Assembly: GCA_030658975.1 (NCBI GenBank)
Contig: JAUSBL010000065.1
Location: 1 to 64,000 of the forward strand
Source of the DNA: Candidatus Latescibacterota bacterium
GTDB taxonomy: Bacteria > Krumholzibacteriota > Krumholzibacteriia > LZORAL124-64-63
Reading direction: 5' to 3'
DNA length: 64,000 nt
The translations under genes and the position numbers were made by a program. A model generated the notes under the pieces. It was not told where the DNA came from. It ran no database searches and saw only the letters and a program-made list of their open reading frames with translations. Of the stretch, positions 51,976-61,813 are shown one piece after another. Position 1 is the first letter of the stretch. Each line of letters starts with the position of its first letter.

Positions 51976-52008
51976 GCGCGGGCGGATTGTGCAACAATCC
52001 GCCCGCGC
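51976..52008. repeat. Perfect 15-bp inverted repeat
   Basis: GCGCGGGCGGATTGT-GCA-ACAATCCGCCCGCGC; no T-tract on either side. Confidence 0.8.
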
Positions 52009-52071
52009 TGACGTTGGTAAGTGGTTGTGCCGTCCCGAACAACTCCCGATCCGGATCCCCGAGGAGTGATC

Positions 52072-55000
52072 ATGAGCATGCGTTCCTGGCCCCTGGCCGT
52101 CCTGATCCTGCTCGCGGCGGGGCTGTCCGTCGCCGCCGACGACTTCGACGCGCAGGACATGCGCCTGCTGCGCAACCCCGACCTCCTCGGCGGCACGATC
52201 GTGTTCGTCCAGGGCGGCGACCTGTGGACGGTGCCGGCCGCGGGCGGCGAGGCCCGCCGTCTCACCTCCCACGTCGGCTTCGAGTCGCAGCCCAAGTTCT
52301 CCCCTGACGGGAAGTGGATCGCGTTCTCGGGCGACTACGACGGCAACCGGGACGTCTACGTGATCCCCGCCGCCGGCGGCGAGCCCCGGCGTCTCACCTG
52401 GCACCCGCTGGGCGACCGGGTCATCGACTGGCAGCCCGACGGCAAGGCGGTGCGCTTCCAGAGTTCGCGCACCAGCTTCACGATGCGCGAGCAGCAGCTC
52501 TGGACGGTGCCGCTCGCAGGCGGCCTCCCGCAGATGCTGCCCCTGCCCGAGGGCGGCCTGTCGAGCTGGTCGCCGGACGGCCGCCGCCTCGCCTACAACC
52601 GCATCACCTCGGAGGGCCGCACCTGGAAGCGCTACCAGGGCGGCATGGCCCAGGACATCTGGATCCACGATTTCGACAAGGGCACGACGGCCCGCATCAC
52701 CGACTGGCCCGGCGCCGAGAACTACCCGATGTGGCATGGGGACACGATCTACTTCACGAGCGACCGCACCGGGCGCCTCCAGATCTGGGCCTACGACACC
52801 GTGGGCGGCGCCTTCCGGCAGGTGACCGACCATTCCGAGTACGACGTCAAGGAGCCGAGCCTCGGCGACGACGCCATCGTCTACGAGAACGGCGGCTGGC
52901 TGCACGTTCTGGACCTCGCGACCGGCAAGTCGCGCCGGGTGACCGTGGCCGTGCACGACGACTTCTTCCGCACGCGACCGGCCTTCGTGGACGCGTCCGG
53001 ACGGATCACCGGCTTCGGTCTCGGACCCGACGCGCAGCGCGCGGTCTTCGCGGCCCGCGGCGAGATCTTCACCGTCCCGGCGGAAAAGGGCGAGGTGCGC
53101 AACCTCACCGGCACGCCGGCGGTGAACGAGGTCCTGCCCGCCTGGTCGCCGGACGGCAAGTGGATCGCCTACTTCGGCGACGCCTCCGGCGAGTACGAAC
53201 TGACCCTGCGCCGCGGCGACGGCAGCGGCGAGGAACGGCGCCTGACCTCGGGCAGCGGCACCTACTACGTCGGCCTGCGCTGGTCGCCGGACAGCAGCAA
53301 GATCCTGACCTACGACGCGGCCATGATGCTGCGCTGGGTCGACGCCGGCAGCGGCGAGCAGCACGACATCGGCCGCAGCCCCACCGAGCGCAGCTTCGAC
53401 GCCGCCTGGAGTCCGGACAGCCGCTGGGTGGCCTTCGCCGAGGCCGAGGACAACGAGTTCTCCTCGATCTTCCTCTTCGACACGAAGGACGGGTCGCGCA
53501 GCCGCGTGACCACGTCGATGACCGACGACACGTCCCCGACCTTCTCCCCCGACGGGAAGTACCTGTACTTCGCCTCGGAGCGCAGTTTCAAGCCCAGCTT
53601 CGGCCCCTACGACCAGGTCCCCCACTGGAGCGCGACGACCGGCCTGTACCTGGCGACCCTGCAGGCCGGCGAGCCGCACCCCTTCCCGCCCGAGAGCGAC
53701 GAGGTCGCGGTCGAGGGCGAAGGGGACGACCAGGACAAGGAAAAGGACAAGGGCAAGGCCGCAGACAAGGACGACGCCGATGACGGCAAGAAGGACGACG
53801 ACGAGAAAAAGGTCGAGCCCACGGCCATCGACCGCGACGGCCTCGGCAACCGCATCGTCGCCCTGGACGTGCCGCCCGGCAGCTACGGCAACCTGGCGGC
53901 CGCCGAGGGCAAGCTGTTCTATCTGAAGCGCGATCCGCAGGCCGACAACGGCGAACTCATGGTCTTCGACCTGGAGAAGCGGGAAGCCGAAACCGTGCTC
54001 GCCAAGGCCGACGGTTTCGAGCTGGACGCCAAGGGCGCGAAGCTCCTCTACCGCGAGGGCAAGACCTACGGCATCATCGCCGCGGACGCCGACCAGAAAC
54101 CGGCCGAGAAGCCGCTGCGCACCGCGGACATGAAGGCCCGCAGCGACCCCCGCGCCGAGTGGCGGCAGATGTTCCACGACGCCTGGCGTCTCGAGAGCGA
54201 CTTCTTCTACGACCCCGGCATGCACGGCGTCGACTGGGACCGCATGCACGAGCGCTACGGCCAGCTGGTCCCCTACGTGACCGACCGCCGCGACCTGGAC
54301 TACGTGCTGGGCGAACTCATCGGCGAGTTGGGCGCGGGCCACGCCTACGTGAACAGCAGCGGCGAGGCTCCGAAGGCCACGCCGGTGGGCGTCGGCCTGC
54401 TGGGCGCGGATATCCGGCTCGACGCCGCGTCGGGCCGCTACCAGCTGGTGAACATCCTGACCGAGCGCGACTGGAACGAGGACCAGCGCACGCCCCTGGC
54501 GGGTCCGGGCATCGACGTCCGCGAGGGCGACTACCTGCTGGCCGTCGACGGCAAGCCGCTGCAGGCCCCGACGAACCCCTACTCCCTGTTCGAGAACAAG
54601 GTCGACGTCCGCACCGTCCTGACCGTGGCCGCCAAGCCCGGGGGCGAGGAGCGCGAGGTCGTCGTCCTGCCGATCGCCTCGGAGGCCGGGTTGCGCTACG
54701 TCAGGTGGGTCGAAGGCAACCGCCGCAAGGTGGCCGAGCTGTCGGGCGGCAAGGTCGGATACATCCACCTGCCCGACACCGCGGTCGACGGCGTGCAGGC
54801 CTTCGCCCAGGCTTACTACCCGCAGCTGCGCCTGGAAGGCCTGATCATCGACGAGCGTTTCAACAGCGGCGGGTTCGTCCCCGACTTCCTGCTGAACATC
54901 CTGGGCCAGGACTTCCTCAACCTCTGGAAGCCCCGCTACGGCCGGGACTGGCGCACGCCGGGCACGGCCTTCAACGGGCCCCTGGTCATGGTCAGCAACG

Positions 55001-55347
55001 CGCACGCCGGCTCGGGCGGCGACGCCCTGCCCTACTACTTCAAGCGCTACGGCCTCGGCAAGGTCGTGGGCACCCGCACCTGGGGCGGCCTGATCGGCAT
55101 CAGCAGCCGGATCCCGCTGATGGACGGCGGCCTGGTGACCTTCCCCGAGTTCGGACTCTTCAACCTCGAGGGCGCGTGGGAGGTCGAGAACCACGGCGTC
55201 GATCCCGACATCGTGGTCGAGAACCTGCCCGAGGAGGTCAACCGCGGACGCGATCCGCAGCTCGAGCGGGCGGTGGCGGAAGTGATGGCGGCGATGAAAG
55301 AGCGGCGGGAGCTTCCGGCGGCGCCGGCGTTCCCACGCAATCGGTAG
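52072..55347 (+). CDS. Tricorn-like S41 protease (beta-propeller, PDZ and S41 domains)
   Basis: Repeated KFSPDGKWIAFSGDYDGNRDVYVIP blades; WRQMFHDAWRLESDFFYDPGMHGVDWDRMHERY; C-terminal LIIDERFNSGGF and SNAHAGSGGDALPYYFK. Confidence 0.95.
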   Translation: MSMRSWPLAVLILLAAGLSVAADDFDAQDMRLLRNPDLLGGTIVFVQGGDLWTVPAAGGEARRLTSHVGFESQPKFSPDGKWIAFSGDYDGNRDVYVIPAAGGEPRRLTWHPLGDRVIDWQPDGKAVRFQSSRTSFTMREQQLWTVPLAGGLPQMLPLPEGGLSSWSPDGRRLAYNRITSEGRTWKRYQGGMAQDIWIHDFDKGTTARITDWPGAENYPMWHGDTIYFTSDRTGRLQIWAYDTVGGAFRQVTDHSEYDVKEPSLGDDAIVYENGGWLHVLDLATGKSRRVTVAVHDDFFRTRPAFVDASGRITGFGLGPDAQRAVFAARGEIFTVPAEKGEVRNLTGTPAVNEVLPAWSPDGKWIAYFGDASGEYELTLRRGDGSGEERRLTSGSGTYYVGLRWSPDSSKILTYDAAMMLRWVDAGSGEQHDIGRSPTERSFDAAWSPDSRWVAFAEAEDNEFSSIFLFDTKDGSRSRVTTSMTDDTSPTFSPDGKYLYFASERSFKPSFGPYDQVPHWSATTGLYLATLQAGEPHPFPPESDEVAVEGEGDDQDKEKDKGKAADKDDADDGKKDDDEKKVEPTAIDRDGLGNRIVALDVPPGSYGNLAAAEGKLFYLKRDPQADNGELMVFDLEKREAETVLAKADGFELDAKGAKLLYREGKTYGIIAADADQKPAEKPLRTADMKARSDPRAEWRQMFHDAWRLESDFFYDPGMHGVDWDRMHERYGQLVPYVTDRRDLDYVLGELIGELGAGHAYVNSSGEAPKATPVGVGLLGADIRLDAASGRYQLVNILTERDWNEDQRTPLAGPGIDVREGDYLLAVDGKPLQAPTNPYSLFENKVDVRTVLTVAAKPGGEEREVVVLPIASEAGLRYVRWVEGNRRKVAELSGGKVGYIHLPDTAVDGVQAFAQAYYPQLRLEGLIIDERFNSGGFVPDFLLNILGQDFLNLWKPRYGRDWRTPGTAFNGPLVMVSNAHAGSGGDALPYYFKRYGLGKVVGTRTWGGLIGISSRIPLMDGGLVTFPEFGLFNLEGAWEVENHGVDPDIVVENLPEEVNRGRDPQLERAVAEVMAAMKERRELPAAPAFPRNR

Positions 55348-55352
55348 CGTCG

Positions 55353-55497
55353 CCCGGGATCGATCGACATCCTGCCGTCGGCGGACGCCCTCCGGTCACC
55401 TCGTGTGACCGGAGGGCTCGACGTTTCGGCACCTGCGCCCTCCTGGCGCAGGTACCTGCACGACGCCACCGTCGGCAGGATGTCGATCGACCCCGGG
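55353..55497 (-). repeat. Multi-hairpin intergenic element, copy 2
   Basis: Arms 55353-55384 and 55466-55497 pair at 29 of 32 positions with an 18-bp perfect core TCGATCGACATCCTGCCG; inside, minus strand, ACCTGCGCC-AGGAG-GGCGCAGGT and GCCCTCCGGTCAC-ACGAG-GTGACCGGAGGGC. Confidence 0.8.
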
Positions 55498-55757
55498 CGG
55501 CATCAGTCGTCCCAGGGGAAGGTGCGAAGAGTCCGGCGCTGCCGACCGGGCGGGGTGAATCGGGCCAGGGAGTGGTCAGATACCGGGCGGGGAGTCAAAG
55601 AACGGTCGGGGACTCGCGGGGCGCCCTATCAATAACCCATTAACTACCAATGAGTTGTATCGGACCCACCGGCTGGCGGTAAGGGTGGGGATGGCCGGGG
55701 ACTTGCTCTGGGGAATCCATCAGGATTCGCAGAGATGTCCCGTTCCCGGAGGCCGTC

Positions 55758-57782
55758 ATGACCGAGCCGTTCGCCAATCGCGTCTCGATCGTCATTCCCG
55801 TGTTCGACAAGCGCGCGTTGACCGCGGCCTGCCTCGACGCGCTGCACCGCCATACCCCGGCCGGCGTGGAGATCGTCGTGGTGGACAACGGGTCGACCGA
55901 CGGTTCCGCGGCCTGGCTGCGCAGCCTGCACGAACGCGGCGAGATCCGCGCTTTGCTGAACCCCCGGAACGTCGGCTTCGCCCGGGCCAGCAACCAGGGA
56001 GCGGCGGCCGCCCGCGGCGAGCTGCTGCTGTTCCTGAACAACGATACCGAGGTCACCGAGGGCTGGCTGGAACCCCTGGTCTGGACGCTCGACCACGATC
56101 CGTACGTCGGCGCGGCCGGCTCGAAGCTGCTCTTCCCGGACGGCACCGTGCAGCACGCGGGTGTCGCGCTGGTGCAGGGCGACACGCCCACCGGCCCGCT
56201 GCTGGGCGGACAGCACCTCGCCTACGGCAAGCCCGCCGACTCCCCCACCGCCGACAAGGCCATGATCGTGCGCTGCCTGACCGCGGCCTGCCTGCTGGTG
56301 CGCCGCGAGGCCTTCGAGGCCGCCGGCGGCTTCGACGAAGCCTACTGGAACGGCAACGAGGACGTCGACCTCTGCCTGAAGCTGGAGGAAGCCGGCTGGC
56401 GGCTGGTCTACCGGCCGGAGAGCGTGGTCGTGCACCACGAGTCGCAGAGCGGACCCGAACGCTTCTCGAAGCTGGACCAGAACATCGCGCTGCTGAACGA
56501 GCGCTGGCTGGGCCGGATCACACCCGACTATTACCGCGACCTCGACTGGAAGGCCGTGGCCGCGCCCGACTTCCGGCTGCGCCAGTACGCGCCGCCGCGC
56601 CTGCGCTTCGAGCGCGAGAACCGGCGCCCCGCGCACGAGCAGACCGCCTCGGTGATCGTGCTGTGCCACAACGCGCTCGAGTACACGCGCAAGTGCGCCG
56701 CGTCGCTGCTGGAGCATACCGACCCGCGGCACGAGATCATCTTCGTCGACAACGCCAGCACCGACGGCACCGGCGACTGGCTGCGCGAGCTGACTGCGCA
56801 CCAGGAGCGCTGCCACGCCATCTACAGCCAGGAGAACCTGGGCTACGCGGCCGGCAACAACCTGGGCCTGGCCCACGCCCGCGGCGACCACCTGGTGCTG
56901 CTCAACAGCGACGTCGTGGTGACCCCGGGCTGGCTCGAGCGGCTCATCGCCGCCGCGCAGCACCCCCAGGCCGGCGTCGTCGGCCCGGTCACCAACAGCA
57001 TCACCGGCCCCCAGAAACTGGCGGAGGTCGGCTACGACCAGGAGTCGCTGCGGGACCTGGATTTCTTCGCCGCCATGCACGGCGACTCCTGCCGCGGCCA
57101 GGACGTGCCGACGCTGTGGGTCGTCGGCTTCTGCATGCTGATCAAGCGCGACCTCCTGGCGCGCATCGGCGGCCTGGACGAGCGCTTCGGGCGGGGCAAC
57201 TTCGAAGACACCGACTTCTGCCTGCGCGCGTTCCTGGCCGGCTACCAGTGCCTGGTCGCCCGCGACTGCTTCGTGCACCACTTCGGCAGCCGCAGTTTCG
57301 TCGCCGCGAAGGTCGACTACCGCGCCTCCCTCGAGGAGAACTGGCGCGTGTTCAAGCAGAAGTGGCGCATCCCGCAGACGGTGGGCTACGAGCAGAAGTT
57401 CGACCTCGAGAGCATCGTCGTGGCGGGTTTCCACCCCGTGCTGCACTTCGAGCCGCTGCCGCGCGCCCGCGGCGTGGCGCAGATCGAGCCCACGGCCCAG
57501 GACCTCGCCCGCCGGCTGCGCGATGGCGAGTCGATGTTCCGCGACGGCCGCGCCGGCGACGCCGAGGCGGTCTTCCGGAACGTGCGGGAGTGGCGCGCCG
57601 ATGAACCCGCAGCCGCCAACGGCCTGGCCTGCGCCCTGTGGGAGCAGGGGCGGCCGGACGAGGCCGCCGCCGTGCTCGAGGCGACGCTGCGCCACGATCC
57701 GCAGAACGAGGACGCGCGCTGGAACCTCGCGGAGATCCGCAAGGCGACCGCGATGCCGGAGACGGAACCCGCCCTCAACTGA
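55758..57782 (+). CDS. Tandem GT2 glycosyltransferase with C-terminal TPR-like tail
   Basis: Two GT2 units: VSIVIPVFDKRALTAACLDAL...VVVDNGSTDGS and ASVIVLCHNALEYTRKCAASLL...IIFVDNASTDGT; TPR-like end. Confidence 0.9.
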   Translation: MTEPFANRVSIVIPVFDKRALTAACLDALHRHTPAGVEIVVVDNGSTDGSAAWLRSLHERGEIRALLNPRNVGFARASNQGAAAARGELLLFLNNDTEVTEGWLEPLVWTLDHDPYVGAAGSKLLFPDGTVQHAGVALVQGDTPTGPLLGGQHLAYGKPADSPTADKAMIVRCLTAACLLVRREAFEAAGGFDEAYWNGNEDVDLCLKLEEAGWRLVYRPESVVVHHESQSGPERFSKLDQNIALLNERWLGRITPDYYRDLDWKAVAAPDFRLRQYAPPRLRFERENRRPAHEQTASVIVLCHNALEYTRKCAASLLEHTDPRHEIIFVDNASTDGTGDWLRELTAHQERCHAIYSQENLGYAAGNNLGLAHARGDHLVLLNSDVVVTPGWLERLIAAAQHPQAGVVGPVTNSITGPQKLAEVGYDQESLRDLDFFAAMHGDSCRGQDVPTLWVVGFCMLIKRDLLARIGGLDERFGRGNFEDTDFCLRAFLAGYQCLVARDCFVHHFGSRSFVAAKVDYRASLEENWRVFKQKWRIPQTVGYEQKFDLESIVVAGFHPVLHFEPLPRARGVAQIEPTAQDLARRLRDGESMFRDGRAGDAEAVFRNVREWRADEPAAANGLACALWEQGRPDEAAAVLEATLRHDPQNEDARWNLAEIRKATAMPETEPALN

Positions 57783-57802
57783 ACCGCGTGCATCGACGCG
57801 AC

Positions 57803-57830
57803 GAGGCCCCGGATATGAGTCCGGGGCCTC
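57803..57830. terminator. Bidirectional hairpin between convergent genes
   Basis: GAGGCCCCGGA-TATGAG-TCCGGGGCCTC, perfect 11-bp stem. Confidence 0.6.
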
Positions 57831-57855
57831 ATTGCATGGCGCGATGATCAGCAGT

Positions 57856-59256
<1,401 letters not shown>

Positions 59257-59342
59257 GTCGCTTCCTCGCGCTGGCAGTGGGAATTCGCGGCGAATGCTGG
59301 ACATGATGGACGATCGCGCCCCGCCGCGCAAGCCCTCCGGAG

Positions 59343-61493
59343 TCAGGCGAAGCCCAGCGCCCGGCCGCCCTGGTAGACGATCAGGGACGCCAGGTAGGCG
59401 GCGACGGTCAGGTAGCTCAGCATGAACAGGGTCCAGCCCCAGCTGGCGGTCTCGCGGCGGGTGACCGCCAGCGTGCTCATGCACTGCATGGCGATCATGA
59501 AGAAGACGATCAGGCTCACCCCGGTCAGCGGCGTCCAGACGGAGCGGCCGTCGGGCCGGCGGTCGCGCAGCATGGCCTCGCGCAGGGTGTCGTCGGCCGG
59601 ATCCCCCTCGCCGCCGACGCCGTAGACCACGCCCATGGTGCCCACGAAGACCTCGCGCGCGGCGAAGGCGCCGATCAGGCCGATGCCGATCTTCCAGTCG
59701 AAGCCCAGGGGCTCGATCACGGGCTCCAGCGCGCCGCCGATGCGCCCGGCGTAGCTGTGGCGCAGCTGCTCCGACTGGACCGCGGCCGTGTCGGCGCCCA
59801 CGGGGAGTTCCGCGCCGGGCTTCGGGTAGGTCAGCAGCACCCACAGCAAAACCGTCATGACCAGGATCACGGTGCCGGCGGTGGTCAGGAACGCCCGTGA
59901 GCGCTCCCAAACCACCATCAGGACGGTCTTGGGGTCGGGCATGCGGTAGGCCGGCAGCTCCAGCAGCAGCGGGCGCAGGCGCCCCTTGAAGACGGTGCGC
60001 CCCAGCAGGCCCACGGCCAGCAGGGCCAGCAGCGAACTCAGCACGTAGATCCCCAGCAGCACCAGCGTGCCGGTGCTCAGAAAACCGATCTTCTGCGCGG
60101 AGGGGAAGGTCAGCGCGATCACCAGGGTGTAGACCGGTAGGCGGGCCGAGCAGCTGATCAGGGGCACGGCCATGATCGTCAGGAAGCGGTCGCGGCGGTT
60201 GTCGATGGTGCGGGTGGCCATGATCGCGGGAATGGCGCAGGCGTAGCCGCTGAGCATCGGGACGAAGGCCTGACCGTGCAGGCCGAGCCTGCGCATGAGC
60301 CGGTCGATCAGGAAGGCCGCGCGCGCCAGGTACCCCGTGCCCTCGAGGATCGAGATGAACAGGAACAGGAACAGGATCTGCGGCAGGAACACCAGCACGC
60401 CGCCCACGCCGGCGATCACGCCGTCGACCAGCAGGTCCCGCAGGAATCCGGCCGGCAGCAGCCCGCGCAGCGCGCCGGCGAGGCCGCCGACGCCGTTCTC
60501 GATGAGGCCCATGAACGGCTCGGACCACGAGAACAGCGTCTGGAAGATCAGTCCCATGATCGTCACGAAGACCGCGGTGCCCCACAGGGGGTGGGTGAGC
60601 ACGGCGTCGATGCGTTCGGTCTGGTGGCTGCGGGGCGGATTGCGGGTGATCAGGCGCGGAGCCAGCAGGTCGATCTTCGCGTAGCGCGCCGCCACGGCCT
60701 CGCGCGCGAGATCGCGGCCCGCGGCCTCGAGACGCGTGCGCGTCGCCAGCGCGATCTCGCGCAGTCGCGGCCGGACCTCGAGCTCGCTGTGCGGGGTCAC
60801 GCTCATCAGCAGCCACAGCGCGAAGGCGCGGCGCGCCGACGGCGTGGGCAGGCTGAAGCGCACCTCCTCGCGGATCGCCGCGTCGAAGGCGTCGAGGTCG
60901 GCGGACAGCTCGGCGCAGGGTTCCCACAGCCAGTCCGGGGACGGGACCGGCCGCGCGCCGGTCAGCACGTCGTCGAGCGTCTCGCGCAGCAGTTCGAGCC
61001 CCTGGCGGCGGCGGGCGACCGTGCCCACGACCGGGATCCCGAACTCCTTGCGCAGCGCGTCGAAGTGCAGGTCGATGCCCTCGCCGCGCGCGGCGTCGAT
61101 CATGTTGACCACCGCGATGACCGGCAGCCCGAACTCCATCACCTGCATCAGCAAGAACAGGCTGCGCTCGAGCGCGACGGCGTCCAGCACGACCAGGACC
61201 GCGTCGGGGCGCGGCAGGCCCTTGCGTCCCAGCAGCGAGTTGATCGCCACTTCCTCGTCGGGGGAGCGCGCCGTCAGGCTGTAGGTGCCGGGCACGTCGA
61301 CCAGCGTGACGCGTCCGGCGCGGGGCAGTTCGGCCTCGGCGGTGCGCGACTCGACGGTGATGCCGGGATAGTTGCCGATCTTGGCGTGGGCGCCGGTCAG
61401 CGCGTTGAAGAGGGTCGTCTTGCCGCTGTTGGGGTTGCCGGCGACCGCGACGATCAGTTGCCGGCGGTCGGGTTCCGTGGCGGGGGCCATCAC
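59343..61493 (-). CDS. feoB: Ferrous iron transport protein B
   Basis: [45 protein letters not shown]; FeoB core TM region. Confidence 0.96.
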   Translation of the reverse strand: MMAPATEPDRRQLIVAVAGNPNSGKTTLFNALTGAHAKIGNYPGITVESRTAEAELPRAGRVTLVDVPGTYSLTARSPDEEVAINSLLGRKGLPRPDAVLVVLDAVALERSLFLLMQVMEFGLPVIAVVNMIDAARGEGIDLHFDALRKEFGIPVVGTVARRRQGLELLRETLDDVLTGARPVPSPDWLWEPCAELSADLDAFDAAIREEVRFSLPTPSARRAFALWLLMSVTPHSELEVRPRLREIALATRTRLEAAGRDLAREAVAARYAKIDLLAPRLITRNPPRSHQTERIDAVLTHPLWGTAVFVTIMGLIFQTLFSWSEPFMGLIENGVGGLAGALRGLLPAGFLRDLLVDGVIAGVGGVLVFLPQILFLFLFISILEGTGYLARAAFLIDRLMRRLGLHGQAFVPMLSGYACAIPAIMATRTIDNRRDRFLTIMAVPLISCSARLPVYTLVIALTFPSAQKIGFLSTGTLVLLGIYVLSSLLALLAVGLLGRTVFKGRLRPLLLELPAYRMPDPKTVLMVVWERSRAFLTTAGTVILVMTVLLWVLLTYPKPGAELPVGADTAAVQSEQLRHSYAGRIGGALEPVIEPLGFDWKIGIGLIGAFAAREVFVGTMGVVYGVGGEGDPADDTLREAMLRDRRPDGRSVWTPLTGVSLIVFFMIAMQCMSTLAVTRRETASWGWTLFMLSYLTVAAYLASLIVYQGGRALGFA

Positions 61494-61515
61494 GTCCTCC
61501 GTCGGGCGCTCGGGA

Positions 61516-61761
61516 TCAGAGGGGACGGCAGCGGATCAGCGCCGCTTCCTGCTTGCGGATCGAGAGACGGTAGCCGCGGACCTTGATCTCGATGGGATCG
61601 CCCAGCGGAGCGTGACGGACCACCGACAGCTGGGTGCCGGGCGTGAGGCCCATCTCCATCAGACGGGTGCGCAGGCCGTTGCAGGGGTCGATGTCGAGGA
61701 GTTCGGCGGCCGATCCGGCTTGCACACGGTCGAGTGTCACGCGCTTTCCGATCGTTGGCAC
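61516..61761 (-). CDS. feoA: Ferrous iron transport protein A
   Basis: LRTRLMEMGLTPGTQLSVVRHAPLGDPIEIKVRGYRLSIRKQEAALI; GTG start. Confidence 0.92.
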   Translation of the reverse strand: MPTIGKRVTLDRVQAGSAAELLDIDPCNGLRTRLMEMGLTPGTQLSVVRHAPLGDPIEIKVRGYRLSIRKQEAALIRCRPL

Positions 61762-61764
61762 CTA

Positions 61765-61780
61765 TCTTGTTTCAACAAGA
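61765..61780. promoter_or_regulatory. Palindrome abutting feoA start, candidate metalloregulator operator
   Basis: TCTTGTT-TC-AACAAGA, perfect 7-2-7 palindrome 4 nt upstream of the annotated GTG. Confidence 0.4.
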
Positions 61781-61813
61781 CTTATTGGTAGGCCAAAGAT
61801 ATGTGCGTAACAA

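Noticed and set aside
48988-55194. 2068-aa minus-strand ORF
   Set aside because: Antisense to the tricorn-like and DacA-like genes and out of frame with the TPR lipoprotein; long shadow ORF expected at high GC, with repetitive Arg/Ala/Val/Gly composition and no domain signature.
40465-55497. Insertion sequence or integron attC interpretation
   Set aside because: No transposase or integrase, no convincing target-site duplication, and the arms lack attC core-site consensus; a MITE-like origin cannot be excluded.
55544-55616. Degenerate ACCGGGCGGGG direct repeats downstream of copy 2
   Set aside because: Only two close matches with irregular spacing; not distinguishable from GC-rich background.
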